The notes: generated by a model from the letters alone, not told the origin. DNA of 56,315 nt from Bacteroidales bacterium (GCA_013138975.1 WTBR01000088.1:1-56315); one strand, 5' to 3'; shown: positions 18,306 to 25,955, counted from the first letter of the stretch. Translations and numbers: made by a program.

Positions 18306-18342
18306 AAAATCATTCTTAGGAAATCTTAAGAATGATTTTTTT
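18306..18342 (+). terminator. Intrinsic terminator after the chemoreceptor gene
   Basis: A 13-bp perfect stem, AAAATCATTCTTA / TAAGAATGATTTT, with an 8-base loop is followed by a T-run. It ends the cheW-porin-chemoreceptor transcript. Confidence 0.85.
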
Positions 18343-18374
18343 ATAACATTTCTGGAATTCTTAATATTATTCTG

Positions 18375-18582
18375 AAATTTAGATCAAAATTTATACATAT
18401 TTATTTTTTTTAAAACATGGTCATAGGAAAAGTGCATCCAATCTCAAATATAAAACCTGAAATAGAATGCTCTCTATAAGGATTTGCATAAAAATGTAAA
18501 AGCTGTCCCTGTTCAAATCGGGCTTAGTTCAACATAAAGCACATATTCGGCTATTACCGAAAACAATGCTTATGTGTTATAC
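18375..18582 (-). repeat. Cassette-boundary repeat, copy C
   Basis: About 208 bp, highly similar to copies D, E, H and I: shared AAATTTAGATCAAA, AAAACATGGTC, ATAAAACCTGAAATAGAAT, AAGGATTTG, GTTCAAATCGGGCTTAG, TTCAACATAAAGCACATA. On the minus strand it opens with GTATAACACATAAGCATTG just after the HepT stop codon. Its hairpin core is TTCGGC-tatta-CCGAA. The outer (5' plus) end lacks the CTAAAAACTGC hairpin found in the other copies. Confidence 0.8.
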
Positions 18583-18586
18583 GCCG

Positions 18587-18925
18587 CTATTTATCAATTA
18601 AATCCGAAATTTCTTTTTTTAGTTTCGGTAGGTGATTAATAACAATACTCCAAATTAGATCATCAGATACCGTGTCATATCCGTGAATAATTCTATTTCT
18701 TGTTCCTATTATTTGTTTAGCATTGCTTATTTTAAACGAATTATCCTTTTTCAGAATCCTATTAACAGCCTCTCCAATTATCTCAATATCTCGCTCAATT
18801 GCACGCTTGGTCTTAATATCAGTACGATACTCCTCGTAAATCTTAGGTTTATCTTCGTAATAGCTATCAATCTCATTTATGGACTGCAAAATATCATAAA
18901 GCCATGTCTTAATTTCGTTATCCAT
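18587..18925 (-). CDS. HepT-like HEPN RNase toxin
   Basis: 112 residues from the ATG at 18925; the longer frame to 19003 runs inside the upstream gene and is not needed. The helical HEPN fold carries the HepT catalytic motif RX4HXY as RNRIIHGY near residue 83. In HepT/MntA modules this RNase is silenced when MntA adds AMP groups to the motif tyrosine. It starts 8 bases before the end of the MntA-like gene, so translation is coupled. The stop TAG directly precedes repeat C, which makes the pair a two-gene cassette-like unit. It probably acts in plasmid or element stability or in phage defence. Confidence 0.8.
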   Translation of the reverse strand: MDNEIKTWLYDILQSINEIDSYYEDKPKIYEEYRTDIKTKRAIERDIEIIGEAVNRILKKDNSFKISNAKQIIGTRNRIIHGYDTVSDDLIWSIVINHLPKLKKEISDLIDK

Positions 18926-19217
18926 AAATAAGTTGTTTCGAATTATCAATTGATTTACGTAAGAATGGATTTCTAATAGCCTTGTTTTCAAGCAAATCAA
19001 CATCCCTCTTTAACAAGTTCTCCAAGGAGAATTTCAGGTCAAAATAATTATCAGCATAATCCAATAACTCAACACCTGAAAAATCTACAACAAAATCAAC
19101 ATCACTATCAGAATTGAAATTATCAGTTAAGACAGAGCCAAAAGCAAATAGTTGAGCAACTTTATGCCTGTTACACAAGTCTCGAATTTTATCAATATTT
19201 CGATCTATTATACTCAT
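18918..19217 (-). CDS. MntA-like minimal nucleotidyltransferase antitoxin
   Basis: 99 residues. The catalytic GSX10DXD motif is exact: GSVLTDNFNSDSDVD (about residues 27-41), followed by the third acidic strand. This family transfers AMP from ATP to the partner HepT and so blocks its RNase activity. It is the first gene of the pair and overlaps hepT by 8 bases. A TAATTTTG promoter element ends only 4 bases before the ATG, which would give an almost leaderless mRNA. Repeat D lies upstream. Confidence 0.8.
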   Translation of the reverse strand: MSIIDRNIDKIRDLCNRHKVAQLFAFGSVLTDNFNSDSDVDFVVDFSGVELLDYADNYFDLKFSLENLLKRDVDLLENKAIRNPFLRKSIDNSKQLIYG

Positions 19218-19221
19218 AATC

Positions 19222-19229
19222 CAAAATTA
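19222..19229 (-). promoter_or_regulatory. -7 promoter element (TAATTTTG) of the MntA/HepT unit
   Basis: TAATTTTG on the minus strand matches TAnnTTTG, with 4 bases between it and the ATG at 19217. The position implies a leader of only 0-2 bases. Confidence 0.45.
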
Positions 19230-19279
19230 CATTTTTTTTATCAGAACCCAAAATAATGTTATACCATACAGATAGTTAC

Positions 19280-19524
19280 GCACAACAGCGGTTTGTCTAA
19301 AAACTGCTTCAGTGTATAAATTTAGATCAAAATTTATACATTTTTATTTTTTTTAAAACATGGTCTTGAGAAAGGTACATCCAATCTCAAATATAAAACC
19401 TGAAATAGAATAATTTCTGAAAGGATTTGTATAAAAATGCAAAAGCTATCCCGTCTCAAATCAGGCTTAGTTCAACATAAAACACATATTCTGCAATGCC
19501 GAAAACGATGCTTAGGTCTTAGGC
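19280..19524 (-). repeat. Cassette-boundary repeat, copy D
   Basis: About 245 bp. On the minus strand it opens with GCCTAAGACCTAAGCATCG next to the 3' end of the EFR1-type gene and ends CAAACCGCTGTTGTGC. It contains the conserved hairpin (TTCTGC-aat-GCCGAA inside AACGATGCTT) and a second hairpin around CTAAAAACTGC. This repeat accounts for most of the 19218-19531 gap. Confidence 0.8.
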
Positions 19525-19531
19525 AATGTAG

Positions 19532-20326
19532 CTATACAAAATACATAGGTTCTTTTCTTATTGAACAATTAAGAAATAGTTTCTCTTTAAATGCATTAAT
19601 TGTTGGGTTATCAAATATTCGCGCTTCATTTGGACAATTCTTAACGCAAGCACAACACCAAGTACACAATTCTCCGTTTGTTATTTCCGTTTCCTTAATT
19701 GTTATTGCATTTGTAGGACATATGTCGACACAAGTTCCGCAACGATTACATAGATCATTATCCGTTTTTGGATGTATCGTCACAGGTAATTGTTTACGCT
19801 CTTTGTATGGATACTTACCTGTCACATTTAGCTCTATTGCTGTATTTACATCCCTTATATCATTAGTTTTTTTATTTATCATCCGAGCAAAATCCCTACA
19901 CTTTATTAGATCTTGTTTATCTGGTCTGTTCTCGGCAATGGGTTTATCATTTGATGAAAATGAATGTTCTCCGATAAATGCAGCGCCAGCAATTATCCTA
20001 AAACCGCAATTAATTGCAATTTCTTTAAGCTCCAAAAGAGCATCATCATAATCTCTATTGCCATAGACAACAACAATTACAACTGGTGATTGATTAGACT
20101 GAATCTTTTTTAATGCCTCAATAACTGTTATCGGCAAGCGTCCTCCATATACAGGTATGCCAATTATTGTCAAACAATTACCATTTACTTCAGGCTTAAA
20201 TTTATCCTGATTTTGGGTAATATTATTTTCAGAAATAAGTTTTAATCCCATTTCTTGACCAATTTCTCTAACAATTTTTTGTGTTGTTCCTGTCGGTGAA
20301 AAATAAACCAGACTTAAAGTTTCCAT
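19532..20326 (-). CDS. EFR1-family ferredoxin (flavodoxin plus two 4Fe-4S clusters)
   Basis: 264 residues. The N-terminal flavodoxin-like domain (about 1-170) has the FMN phosphate loop YFSPTGTTQKIV and GIPVYGGRLP. The C-terminal ferredoxin domain has two 4Fe-4S motifs, CNRCGTCVDICP and CTWCCACVKNCP (about residues 193-240). The architecture is that of the EFR1 family of electron-transfer proteins, acting in the cytoplasm; its partner is unknown. It is alone on the minus strand between repeats D and E, whose facing ends (CTTAGGC and GCCTAAC) are complementary, so it looks like a single-gene cassette with metabolic rather than toxin cargo. Confidence 0.85.
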   Translation of the reverse strand: METLSLVYFSPTGTTQKIVREIGQEMGLKLISENNITQNQDKFKPEVNGNCLTIIGIPVYGGRLPITVIEALKKIQSNQSPVVIVVVYGNRDYDDALLELKEIAINCGFRIIAGAAFIGEHSFSSNDKPIAENRPDKQDLIKCRDFARMINKKTNDIRDVNTAIELNVTGKYPYKERKQLPVTIHPKTDNDLCNRCGTCVDICPTNAITIKETEITNGELCTWCCACVKNCPNEARIFDNPTINAFKEKLFLNCSIRKEPMYFV

Positions 20327-20392
20327 TGTTTCTAATCCTTACTTTTACAATTATCTTTTTGTATCACTATTAACTCAATGCTTTTTCTATAT

Positions 20393-20619
20393 GCCTAACA
20401 GCAGTCTATCTAAAAACTGCTTCAGTGTCTAAATTTAGATCAAATTACAGACATTTTTAAGCTTTTTAAGGCATGTTTAAAAATTAAATCATGGATTTTG
20501 CAAAAGGTTTTCTGTAAGGATTTGTATAAAAATGTAATAGCTGTCCCTGTTCAAATCGTGGTTTGTTAAATATAAGCACATATTCGACAATGCCGAAAAC
20601 GATGCTTAAGAGTTGTGGC
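20393..20619 (-). repeat. Cassette-boundary repeat, copy E
   Basis: About 227 bp. The plus-strand left end is GCCTAACAGCAGT, i.e. on the minus strand it closes with an exact GTTRRRY (GTTAGGC). The minus-strand opening is GCCACAACTCTTAAGCATCG. The interior matches copies C, D, H and I. It lies upstream of the plus-strand toxin-antitoxin pair, so here the adjoining gene 3' end is missing on this side. Confidence 0.8.
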
Positions 20620-20686
20620 ACGTTTTTATTATTTATAATCAAATATAAGGATGTTAAAATAAAAACTCATCTATTCAGGCAAAAGA

Positions 20687-20731
20687 AATATTCCCAATGA
20701 TTGGGAATATTGGAATAAATCCATACATTTG
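20687..20731 (+). promoter_or_regulatory. Promoter with a 25-bp perfect palindromic operator
   Basis: AATATTCCCAAT - G - ATTGGGAATATT (20687-20711) is perfectly symmetric and covers the expected -33 position (TTGG at 20701-20704). The -7 element TACATTTG at 20724-20731 matches TAnnTTTG and lies 17 bases before the toxin ATG at 20749. The layout strongly suggests autorepression by the antitoxin or toxin-antitoxin complex. Confidence 0.75.
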
Positions 20732-20748
20732 TATAAAACATTTGCATT

Positions 20749-21129
20749 ATGACAGAGCTACCTTATACAGTTGATAATATAGAACTCATACAGGAATTCA
20801 TTAATGAAACAAGAGAAAGAATTTCCAATGGAGTTGAGATAACTTTTACTGGAAAAGCCAGCTCTGAATTAGACGATTTAATGCTTGAATATGATATCTC
20901 TGTAGATGATGTTGAAAATACAATTTTAAATCTTTCTCCAGAGAATTATTATAGAGGAATAGACCAGTCTGGAAGTGCAGATTTTAATGTGTGTGCATTT
21001 CGTGCTTTTGTTGGAAAAGATGATGTCGAAATATATTTAAAATACGGACTTGAAGCAAATGGTTTACAAATACTAATTTTTTCTAATCACATTCCTGATT
21101 TCCCAATGAGTCAGCCATTTAAAAACTAG
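20749..21129 (+). CDS. MqsR/RelE-like toxin candidate
   Basis: 126 residues. The pattern ITFTGKASSELDDLMLEYDIS, then VDDVENTILNLSPENYYRGID and VEIYLKYGL, resembles MqsR-type and other small RelE-fold mRNA interferases (a helix with KA..EL, an LSP..YY turn, then beta strands with IYxK). Sequence similarity to a named toxin is by pattern only. The partner HTH gene begins 4 bases after its stop, and a large palindromic operator overlaps the promoter, as in type II toxin-antitoxin operons with the toxin first. It is one of the few plus-strand units inside the array. Confidence 0.6.
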   Translation: MTELPYTVDNIELIQEFINETRERISNGVEITFTGKASSELDDLMLEYDISVDDVENTILNLSPENYYRGIDQSGSADFNVCAFRAFVGKDDVEIYLKYGLEANGLQILIFSNHIPDFPMSQPFKN

Positions 21130-21133
21130 TATC

Positions 21134-21631
21134 ATGGAAGCAAATAAAGTATTAACACGAGAAAACAAACCTACTATAGAATTACACGAATCTATAAAAA
21201 AGGTTTTTAAGGGACTAGAGTTATCATATATAGAAGTATACTACTTGGATTATGAAGTTAATGAAGATACTGGCTTTATAAATAAAAATAAGAAAGTAAA
21301 ACATTATACTAAAAATCAAGTAAGTCGAAACATGAAAGCTCTGAAAAGTTCCTATTTGATTGCTAAGGGAGCAGCTGCTCCAAATGAAATAATCAAATTT
21401 CGAACTAAATATCACATTGCGGCATCTACACTTAGTCTAATTTTGGGATTTAGTAAAAATACAATCTCAAATATTGAGAATGAGGGTGTAACCTCATTGG
21501 TTAGTGGTAGATTAATCAAGATGTGTTTAAATAATAAAGATATAATGTATCACTATATAAGAGTATGTGATTCAATTGATAATCGAAAAAAAGATGAACT
21601 CTCTCGTAAATTGATGCAACAAGGAGTGTAG
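21134..21631 (+). CDS. HTH antitoxin candidate (MqsA/SocA-type HTH)
   Basis: 165 residues. The C-terminal part (about 90-145) is a helix-turn-helix: FRTKYHIAASTLSLILGFSK, then NTISNIENEG, close to the DNA-binding domain of MqsA-type antitoxins. The first 85 residues, basic and without the CxxC zinc site of classical MqsA, probably bind the toxin. It is separated by 4 bases from the upstream toxin gene and would bind the 25-bp palindrome at 20687-20711. The assignment of the pair as toxin and antitoxin is inferred from order, size and operator. Confidence 0.6.
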   Translation: MEANKVLTRENKPTIELHESIKKVFKGLELSYIEVYYLDYEVNEDTGFINKNKKVKHYTKNQVSRNMKALKSSYLIAKGAAAPNEIIKFRTKYHIAASTLSLILGFSKNTISNIENEGVTSLVSGRLIKMCLNNKDIMYHYIRVCDSIDNRKKDELSRKLMQQGV

Positions 21632-21692
21632 AAATATATCTATATGTTTAAATATGAGATTATCTTTCATGGAGTGCATACTGCAAAATGAA

Positions 21693-21935
21693 GTACAACG
21701 GCAGTTTGTCTAAAAACTGCTTCAGTGTATAAATTTAGATCAAATTTTATACATTTTTATTTTTTTTTAAAACATGGTCTTGAGAAAAATGCATCAAATC
21801 TCAATTATAAACCTGAAATAGAATGATTTATGTAAGGATTTGTATAAAAATGTAATAGTTGTCCCGGTTTAAATCGTGGTTTGTTAAATATAAGCACATA
21901 TTCGGCAAAGCCGAAAACGATGCTTAATTATTAGC
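21693..21935 (-). repeat. Cassette-boundary repeat, copy H
   Basis: About 243 bp. On the minus strand it opens GCTAATAATTAAGCATCG, so the NT-HEPN stop codon (21924-21926) and the last codons lie inside the repeat. It closes with CAAACTGCCGTTGTAC. The hairpin is TTCGGC-aaa-GCCGAA flanked by AACGATGCTT, and a second hairpin GCAGTTT-gtctaa-AAACTGC is intact. Interior blocks match copies C, D, E and I. Confidence 0.85.
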
Positions 21936-22784
21936 AGCTTTTTCTATTCCTTTCAAACAATTTATCCGTTCCTTGCAAATTATTTCTGTTAATTCAAGAA
22001 GTTTTTTTGCTTCCGTACTCCAATAATCTAACTGCTCTTTTGTTACAGGAAAATCTTCCTCGCTACGGTAACGCCCACCAATGTATGCGAAATTCAGGTA
22101 GTCAAATAATTCCTTTTGTTCTGCTGTATCATATGGCAAAACATTTTTTACTCGCTTATCGAATTGCAAAACACGTTTTCGCAATTCTACCAAATTATGT
22201 TCATATGGATTGTAATGCGTAAATACCATTTCAACTGTGGTGTAGCACATCTCCACTACTTGTTGAAGATCAAATGAAGCAAGTCTAAAATCTGATCTAA
22301 CTGAATTCATTATTTTAGTTGCTGTTCCAAACCACATATTAAAATCTTTCTCTGCAATTTCTCTTCTTTGAGCCGGTGTCAATTCCTTTGAATCTGAAAG
22401 CTTAAAATTCTTTGAAGTGTATAAAACTTTCCCCTCTCGCTTAATGTCAGTAAAAAAGTATTGAGTTTCTTCAAGATTGCTGTTTACAAAATTAATATGC
22501 TCAATAATTAGTTGAACGGAAATCCCAACGTCCTCAAAAACGCCCCTGAGTTTTGATTTTAACTCTTTTCGTGTTTCACTATTGGAAGTTACCACTAAAA
22601 TATCGTAATCGCTTTTTTTACCCCTGGTCTCTCCACGTTGCTCTTTATAATTTCCTCGTGCATACGAGCCAAATAATACAACAATCTCAGCCTTTCCCGT
22701 ATCAACAATACGTTGGGTGACTTTTTCCAAATCGTTTATCTTGTTGTTTGGAAGATGGGACAGTATGTTTGTTAAATCAATCAC
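21924..22784 (-). CDS. Nucleotidyltransferase-HEPN fusion protein
   Basis: 286 residues starting with GTG at 22784. The N-terminal nucleotidyltransferase (about 1-125) has GSYARG and, after an 18-residue insertion, the metal-binding DYD (KKSDYDILVV). The C-terminal half (about 135-280) is a helical HEPN domain, with AYIGGRYRSEEDFPVTKEQLDYW near its end. Such MNT-HEPN fusions are related to HepT/MntA pairs but in one chain; the RX4HXY RNase motif is not evident, so it may bind nucleotides rather than cut RNA. Its last codons lie in repeat H. A role in stress or defence is inferred. Confidence 0.8.
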   Translation of the reverse strand: MIDLTNILSHLPNNKINDLEKVTQRIVDTGKAEIVVLFGSYARGNYKEQRGETRGKKSDYDILVVTSNSETRKELKSKLRGVFEDVGISVQLIIEHINFVNSNLEETQYFFTDIKREGKVLYTSKNFKLSDSKELTPAQRREIAEKDFNMWFGTATKIMNSVRSDFRLASFDLQQVVEMCYTTVEMVFTHYNPYEHNLVELRKRVLQFDKRVKNVLPYDTAEQKELFDYLNFAYIGGRYRSEEDFPVTKEQLDYWSTEAKKLLELTEIICKERINCLKGIEKAANN

Positions 22785-22799
22785 TTAAATTTATTTTCC

Positions 22800-22807
22800 C
22801 AAATTTA
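22800..22807 (-). promoter_or_regulatory. -7 promoter element (TAAATTTG) of the NT-HEPN gene
   Basis: TAAATTTG on the minus strand matches the Bacteroidota consensus and lies 15 bases before the GTG start at 22784. A TTTA 19 bases upstream is a weak -33. Confidence 0.45.
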
Positions 22808-22863
22808 GCTATTTTTTGTCAGTTATTAAATTTCAGTTTCATTCGAAGATGAAACTAATTTCC

Positions 22864-23110
22864 GATAACGTCAATTATTCTAAAAACTGCTTCAGTGTAT
22901 AAATTTAGATCAAATTTTAGACAATTTTAAGCTTTTTAAAACATGGTTATGGGAAAAATGCAGCCATTTTCAACTATAAAACCTAAAATAGAATAATTTC
23001 TGAAAGGATTTGAATAAAAATGTAAAAGGTATCCCGGTTTAAATCAGGCTTAGTTCAACATAAAGCATATATTCGGATATGCCAAAAACTATGCTTAAGT
23101 GCTGTGTGCC
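22864..23110 (-). repeat. Cassette-boundary repeat, copy I
   Basis: About 247 bp. The minus-strand opening is GGCACACAGCACTTAAGCAT just after the TOPRIM-like gene, and the minus-strand end is TTGACGTTATCGG. The interior matches copies C, D, E and H. The hairpin is partly decayed (TTCGGA-tat-GCCAAA). It accounts for most of the 22785-23118 gap. Confidence 0.8.
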
Positions 23111-23118
23111 GTTTTTCT

Positions 23119-23793
23119 TTAAAAAGCAAAAGAACGAAGTAAATCGATTAGCTTTTTAAAAGTCGGAAGATGTTCGGTCTCATCTACTCTTTTCTCAAGC
23201 TGATTAAAAAAAGGCTTTTCCATTACAACAGTTGGTTTTGATTTTCTGTAAGTTAAATCATGTTCTTTCAAAATTTCCTTAAAATAAGAGTAATGAAAAT
23301 GAGCTTTATTTCTGTATAAATCCATTTTATTCATCAATTCAGGGTCTTTTTCCGTAATATTATAATGTTCTATAAATTCTCTTAATTTTAATCCTTCAGG
23401 AACTTTCTTAACAACTTTTCTATTTCCTAAAAACCAAGTTTCAATACATACATTCTGAACAACAAAATGTATATCACATTTGTCAATTAATTTTACCCCA
23501 GAATCATTTATATAATTTTTGATTTCTTCTATTCTAGAGATAACTCCGATTTCCTCTCCATCTAAACAAACTATTAGTTTGTCATAAATAGCATTGTCAT
23601 TTATGTTTTTTATTGCATTAACTGTATGATTGTAAATAGAAGGAATTCCTCCTCCCGAAAAGATATAATAACTATCTTGAGTAGCTTCATTTTCAAAATC
23701 TACTTGAGAATAATTTGGAAGTATATGATTAATCCATTTTGGATACAATAGAACTTCGGTTTTTTCACCTTCCAATATAAAATATAAATTCAT
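23119..23793 (-). CDS. TOPRIM-like partner of an AAA ATPase
   Basis: 224 residues. The start MNLYFILEGEKTE places the glutamate E8 as in TOPRIM folds, and KLIVCLDGEE gives D78 and E80 for the DxE metal site; VVQNVCIETWFLG follows, as in RloB/DUF4276-like proteins. The C-terminal part is helical and lysine-rich. It is likely a metal-dependent nuclease or a related effector. It begins at the base after the ATPase gene's stop, so the two are translationally coupled. Pairs of an SMC/OLD-like ATPase with a TOPRIM or RloB-like protein are known in anti-phage systems (for example PARIS and AbiL types). The exact type cannot be told from sequence alone. Confidence 0.6.
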   Translation of the reverse strand: MNLYFILEGEKTEVLLYPKWINHILPNYSQVDFENEATQDSYYIFSGGGIPSIYNHTVNAIKNINDNAIYDKLIVCLDGEEIGVISRIEEIKNYINDSGVKLIDKCDIHFVVQNVCIETWFLGNRKVVKKVPEGLKLREFIEHYNITEKDPELMNKMDLYRNKAHFHYSYFKEILKEHDLTYRKSKPTVVMEKPFFNQLEKRVDETEHLPTFKKLIDLLRSFAF

Positions 23794-24930
23794 TTACGAA
23801 ATACCTTGCTTATAAAATGGATGATTTATTAAGCTCATAAATCTATCGTGATTTGAGTTACCCATATCGAATTCTTTGGCATCGAAAGTTTTAATTGTAC
23901 CTCCCTTTCTTGTTACAATTTTCCAGTAATCGAATGGGATTTTATTAATAATGTATGGGTGATGACTTGTTGCGATAAATTGAATATTGTTATCATCATA
24001 AATTAAATCTTCAGTTAGAACATCAATACAGTTGAGACCAAGGCTATTTTCAAATTCATCAATTAAAATAACTGTGCCTTCATTCCAAAGATACATTTCA
24101 GCAATGTGAAGAAGTGTTCTTAACATTCCAGAAGACATTCGATTATGAGGAATCCACTTTTGAACACCGATTTCTTTTATCTGTATAATTGTAGCTTCAA
24201 AAATAAAATTCGATAGTTCGTTATCTTTTATTGGCTCTACTTTTACATCCTCCACTTGAGGGAAAACATCAATAAAGCGTGATTTGATTTCTTGAAATAC
24301 TGGTTCTTCGAGGTCATAAACTAGAGCTAATTTATCAAAAGTTTCTAATTCACTTTCTTTTATCTGCTGAAAGCTTTTGTATTTGTTTTTAAGTTTTTCA
24401 ATACTTAATCTACTAAATCTTACACCTTCCTTTTGAGTATGATCTCTATAGATAATTAATTTAAAACTTTCGTAAAGATCGGAAATTAGCTCTTCCTCTT
24501 TCAATATATTTATAGCACTTTCAGTAGAAATTAATTTTGGCATTTCATTACCATTAAAAATAAACCTTTCCTGATTTCTTTCAATTATTTTTTCTGTATT
24601 TAAAATTATTTCTTCAAAAATTATTTTGGGTTTTATTTCATCTTTGCCAGAGTCAAATAAATCTGGAATCAGTTCATCTTTAGATTTAAGATTTTCAAAC
24701 TCTCCTTTCCAATAGTAAGTATTACCTTTTAATGTTTCAAATTCAACTTCCCATTTAACACCATTTTCATTACTTCCAGTAGCAATTTTTTTTAACGCAT
24801 AAATAGAGCGTAATATTTGAGTTTTTCCGACGCCAGAAACACCTACAAGAAGAGTTAAATCGAAAAAAGCAATTTTTTCAAATCCCCATTCTTGTTCGTT
24901 ATTTATATATTTAATTGATTTAAGTTTCAT
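23794..24930 (-). CDS. AAA (ABC/OLD-like) ATPase of a two-gene unit
   Basis: 378 residues. The Walker A motif is GVSGVGKT at residues 30-37, the ABC-type signature is in MSSGMLRTL, the Walker B in VILIDEFEN, and the switch histidine in ATSHHPYII. The 200 residues between Walker A and the signature are helical and coiled-coil-like, as in SMC/Rad50-related small ATPases of the AAA_15/AAA_21 group. It should act in the cytoplasm as an ATP-driven sensor or regulator. It is the first gene of a two-gene minus-strand unit between repeats F and I. A TATATTTG promoter element lies 23 bases before the ATG. A defence function is inferred from the family and its neighbours. Confidence 0.8.
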   Translation of the reverse strand: MKLKSIKYINNEQEWGFEKIAFFDLTLLVGVSGVGKTQILRSIYALKKIATGSNENGVKWEVEFETLKGNTYYWKGEFENLKSKDELIPDLFDSGKDEIKPKIIFEEIILNTEKIIERNQERFIFNGNEMPKLISTESAINILKEEELISDLYESFKLIIYRDHTQKEGVRFSRLSIEKLKNKYKSFQQIKESELETFDKLALVYDLEEPVFQEIKSRFIDVFPQVEDVKVEPIKDNELSNFIFEATIIQIKEIGVQKWIPHNRMSSGMLRTLLHIAEMYLWNEGTVILIDEFENSLGLNCIDVLTEDLIYDDNNIQFIATSHHPYIINKIPFDYWKIVTRKGGTIKTFDAKEFDMGNSNHDRFMSLINHPFYKQGIS

Positions 24931-24953
24931 TATTCGATATCTATTGAAAAAGA

Positions 24954-24961
24954 CAAATATA
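24954..24961 (-). promoter_or_regulatory. -7 promoter element (TATATTTG) of the AAA/TOPRIM unit
   Basis: TATATTTG on the minus strand fits TAnnTTTG and lies 23 bases upstream of the ATG at 24930. No clear -33 TTTG is present. Confidence 0.45.
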
Positions 24962-25007
24962 ACATTATTATTTTATTATTTGTTCTAATAGTTTGTTTGC
25001 CTAATGG

Positions 25008-25410
25008 CACAAAACGTATTAGTATTCTATCAACTATTTCTATAAAAATATAATTATTAAACAACAATACAAAGCTTGTGATTCTAGTATTCTTCAATCT
25101 ATCCTATTCTCACTAGAAATTGTTGATAGAATTCTGTTGGACGATGCCGTCCGTTGCTATGGGTATTCAATTTTGAACGGATAATTTTCATTAAGTATTA
25201 GTATAAAAATAGTGACGTAATAAACTTTAAGTTCTCCCTATCTCATCAGTGTGCAATGCTTTAGAAAACAAATAAGCCAAAAACTCGAAAAATCAATTCC
25301 ACAATATATAAGGTGTTCCGGTTTAAATCGGGGTCAGTTAAACATAAAGCACTACCTGTCCCGCTTTGCGGGATATTCGACAATGCCGTAAACGATGCTT
25401 AAGTGTTAGC
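25008..25410 (-). repeat. Cassette-boundary repeat, copy F (long type)
   Basis: About 400 bp, very similar to copy G over most of its length (27734-28110), and to copy A in its 3' plus half. On the minus strand it opens GCTAACACTTAAGC and ends GTTTTGTGCC (25008-25017), which is complementary to the opening of repeat I. An extra palindrome (CCCGC-ttt-GCGGG) is inserted in the hairpin region near 25360. It fills most of the 24931-25573 gap. The stretch 25411-25573 has no gene that I can see. Confidence 0.8.
25021..25135. mobile_element. MITE-like segment nested in repeat F
   Basis: Arms of 20 bp, AGTATTCTATCAACTATTTC (25021-25040) and GAAATTGTTGATAGAATTCT (25116-25135), are inverted repeats with two mismatches. 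They enclose a 75-bp AT-rich core. No reading frame is present. The same segment, with arms at 27737-27756 and 27832-27851, is in repeat G. Confidence 0.45.
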
Positions 25411-25573
25411 ACACATTAATATTCTATTTTTTGGAAATTATCTCGATTTTTTCCACTAATTCTAATGCAGATAATCGTCCTTATTGCTCTGTATTTTAAA
25501 CTGTACGAATTCAAACATGCGCAAGCAAAATGAGTTAGATATAAGCAAATCAAGAAAAGGTTTCTACCAATAA

Positions 25574-25795
25574 TTAGATATCATCCCAGTCAATTACAGT
25601 GCCGTTGCATTTGGGAGTATTGGGACAACAGATATACTCTACTCCCGACTCATCTGCAAAAACTTTATAATTCCCAACTATTATATCAGAATCACAATGT
25701 ATACATTTCTTTCTATCCGCTAAATCTGGAATATCAGAAAAGGGATAATTCTTAATTAAATAATTTTGTTTGTCCTTAATTACTATTTCTTTCAT
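25574..25795 (-). CDS. Small zinc-ribbon-like protein, unknown
   Basis: 73 residues. Two cysteine pairs could bind zinc: CIHC (about residues 31-34) and CCPNTPKC (about 56-63). A possible ligand H33 lies within the first pair, and the C-terminus is acidic (IDWDDI). No family was recognised. It is a single-gene unit between the element at 25956-26097 and repeat F. The facing ends of these two elements (GTTAGCAC and GTGCGCTAAC) are complementary. It might bind nucleic acid or a protein partner; no role is claimed. Confidence 0.5.
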   Translation of the reverse strand: MKEIVIKDKQNYLIKNYPFSDIPDLADRKKCIHCDSDIIVGNYKVFADESGVEYICCPNTPKCNGTVIDWDDI

Positions 25796-25955
25796 GGCTA
25801 AAAATCGTTAAGTTTAAAATTCTAATAGTATGTATGCACTTTTCTGTTCATTTCAACGCGTTCCAAAATAAAGTACCTGTTTCTATATCCTTTATTAACT
25901 GTTATGTCACACCAGTATTCACGTTTATTAACTTACTTTCTCATTTACCTTATGT

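Noticed and set aside
18926..19003. A longer HepT starting at 19003
   Set aside because: The extra 26 residues overlap the MntA gene in another frame and precede the normal HEPN start; the ATG at 18925 gives a normal length.
19437..20051. 204-residue open frame on the plus strand opposite the EFR1-type gene
   Set aside because: It is antisense to two conserved 4Fe-4S motifs and a flavodoxin fold, and its start lies in repeat D; nothing supports it as a gene.
18375..23110. Boundary repeats as simple transcription terminators
   Set aside because: The hairpins could stop transcription, but conservation extends over 200 bases beyond the hairpin and the T-runs are poor, so termination alone does not explain them.
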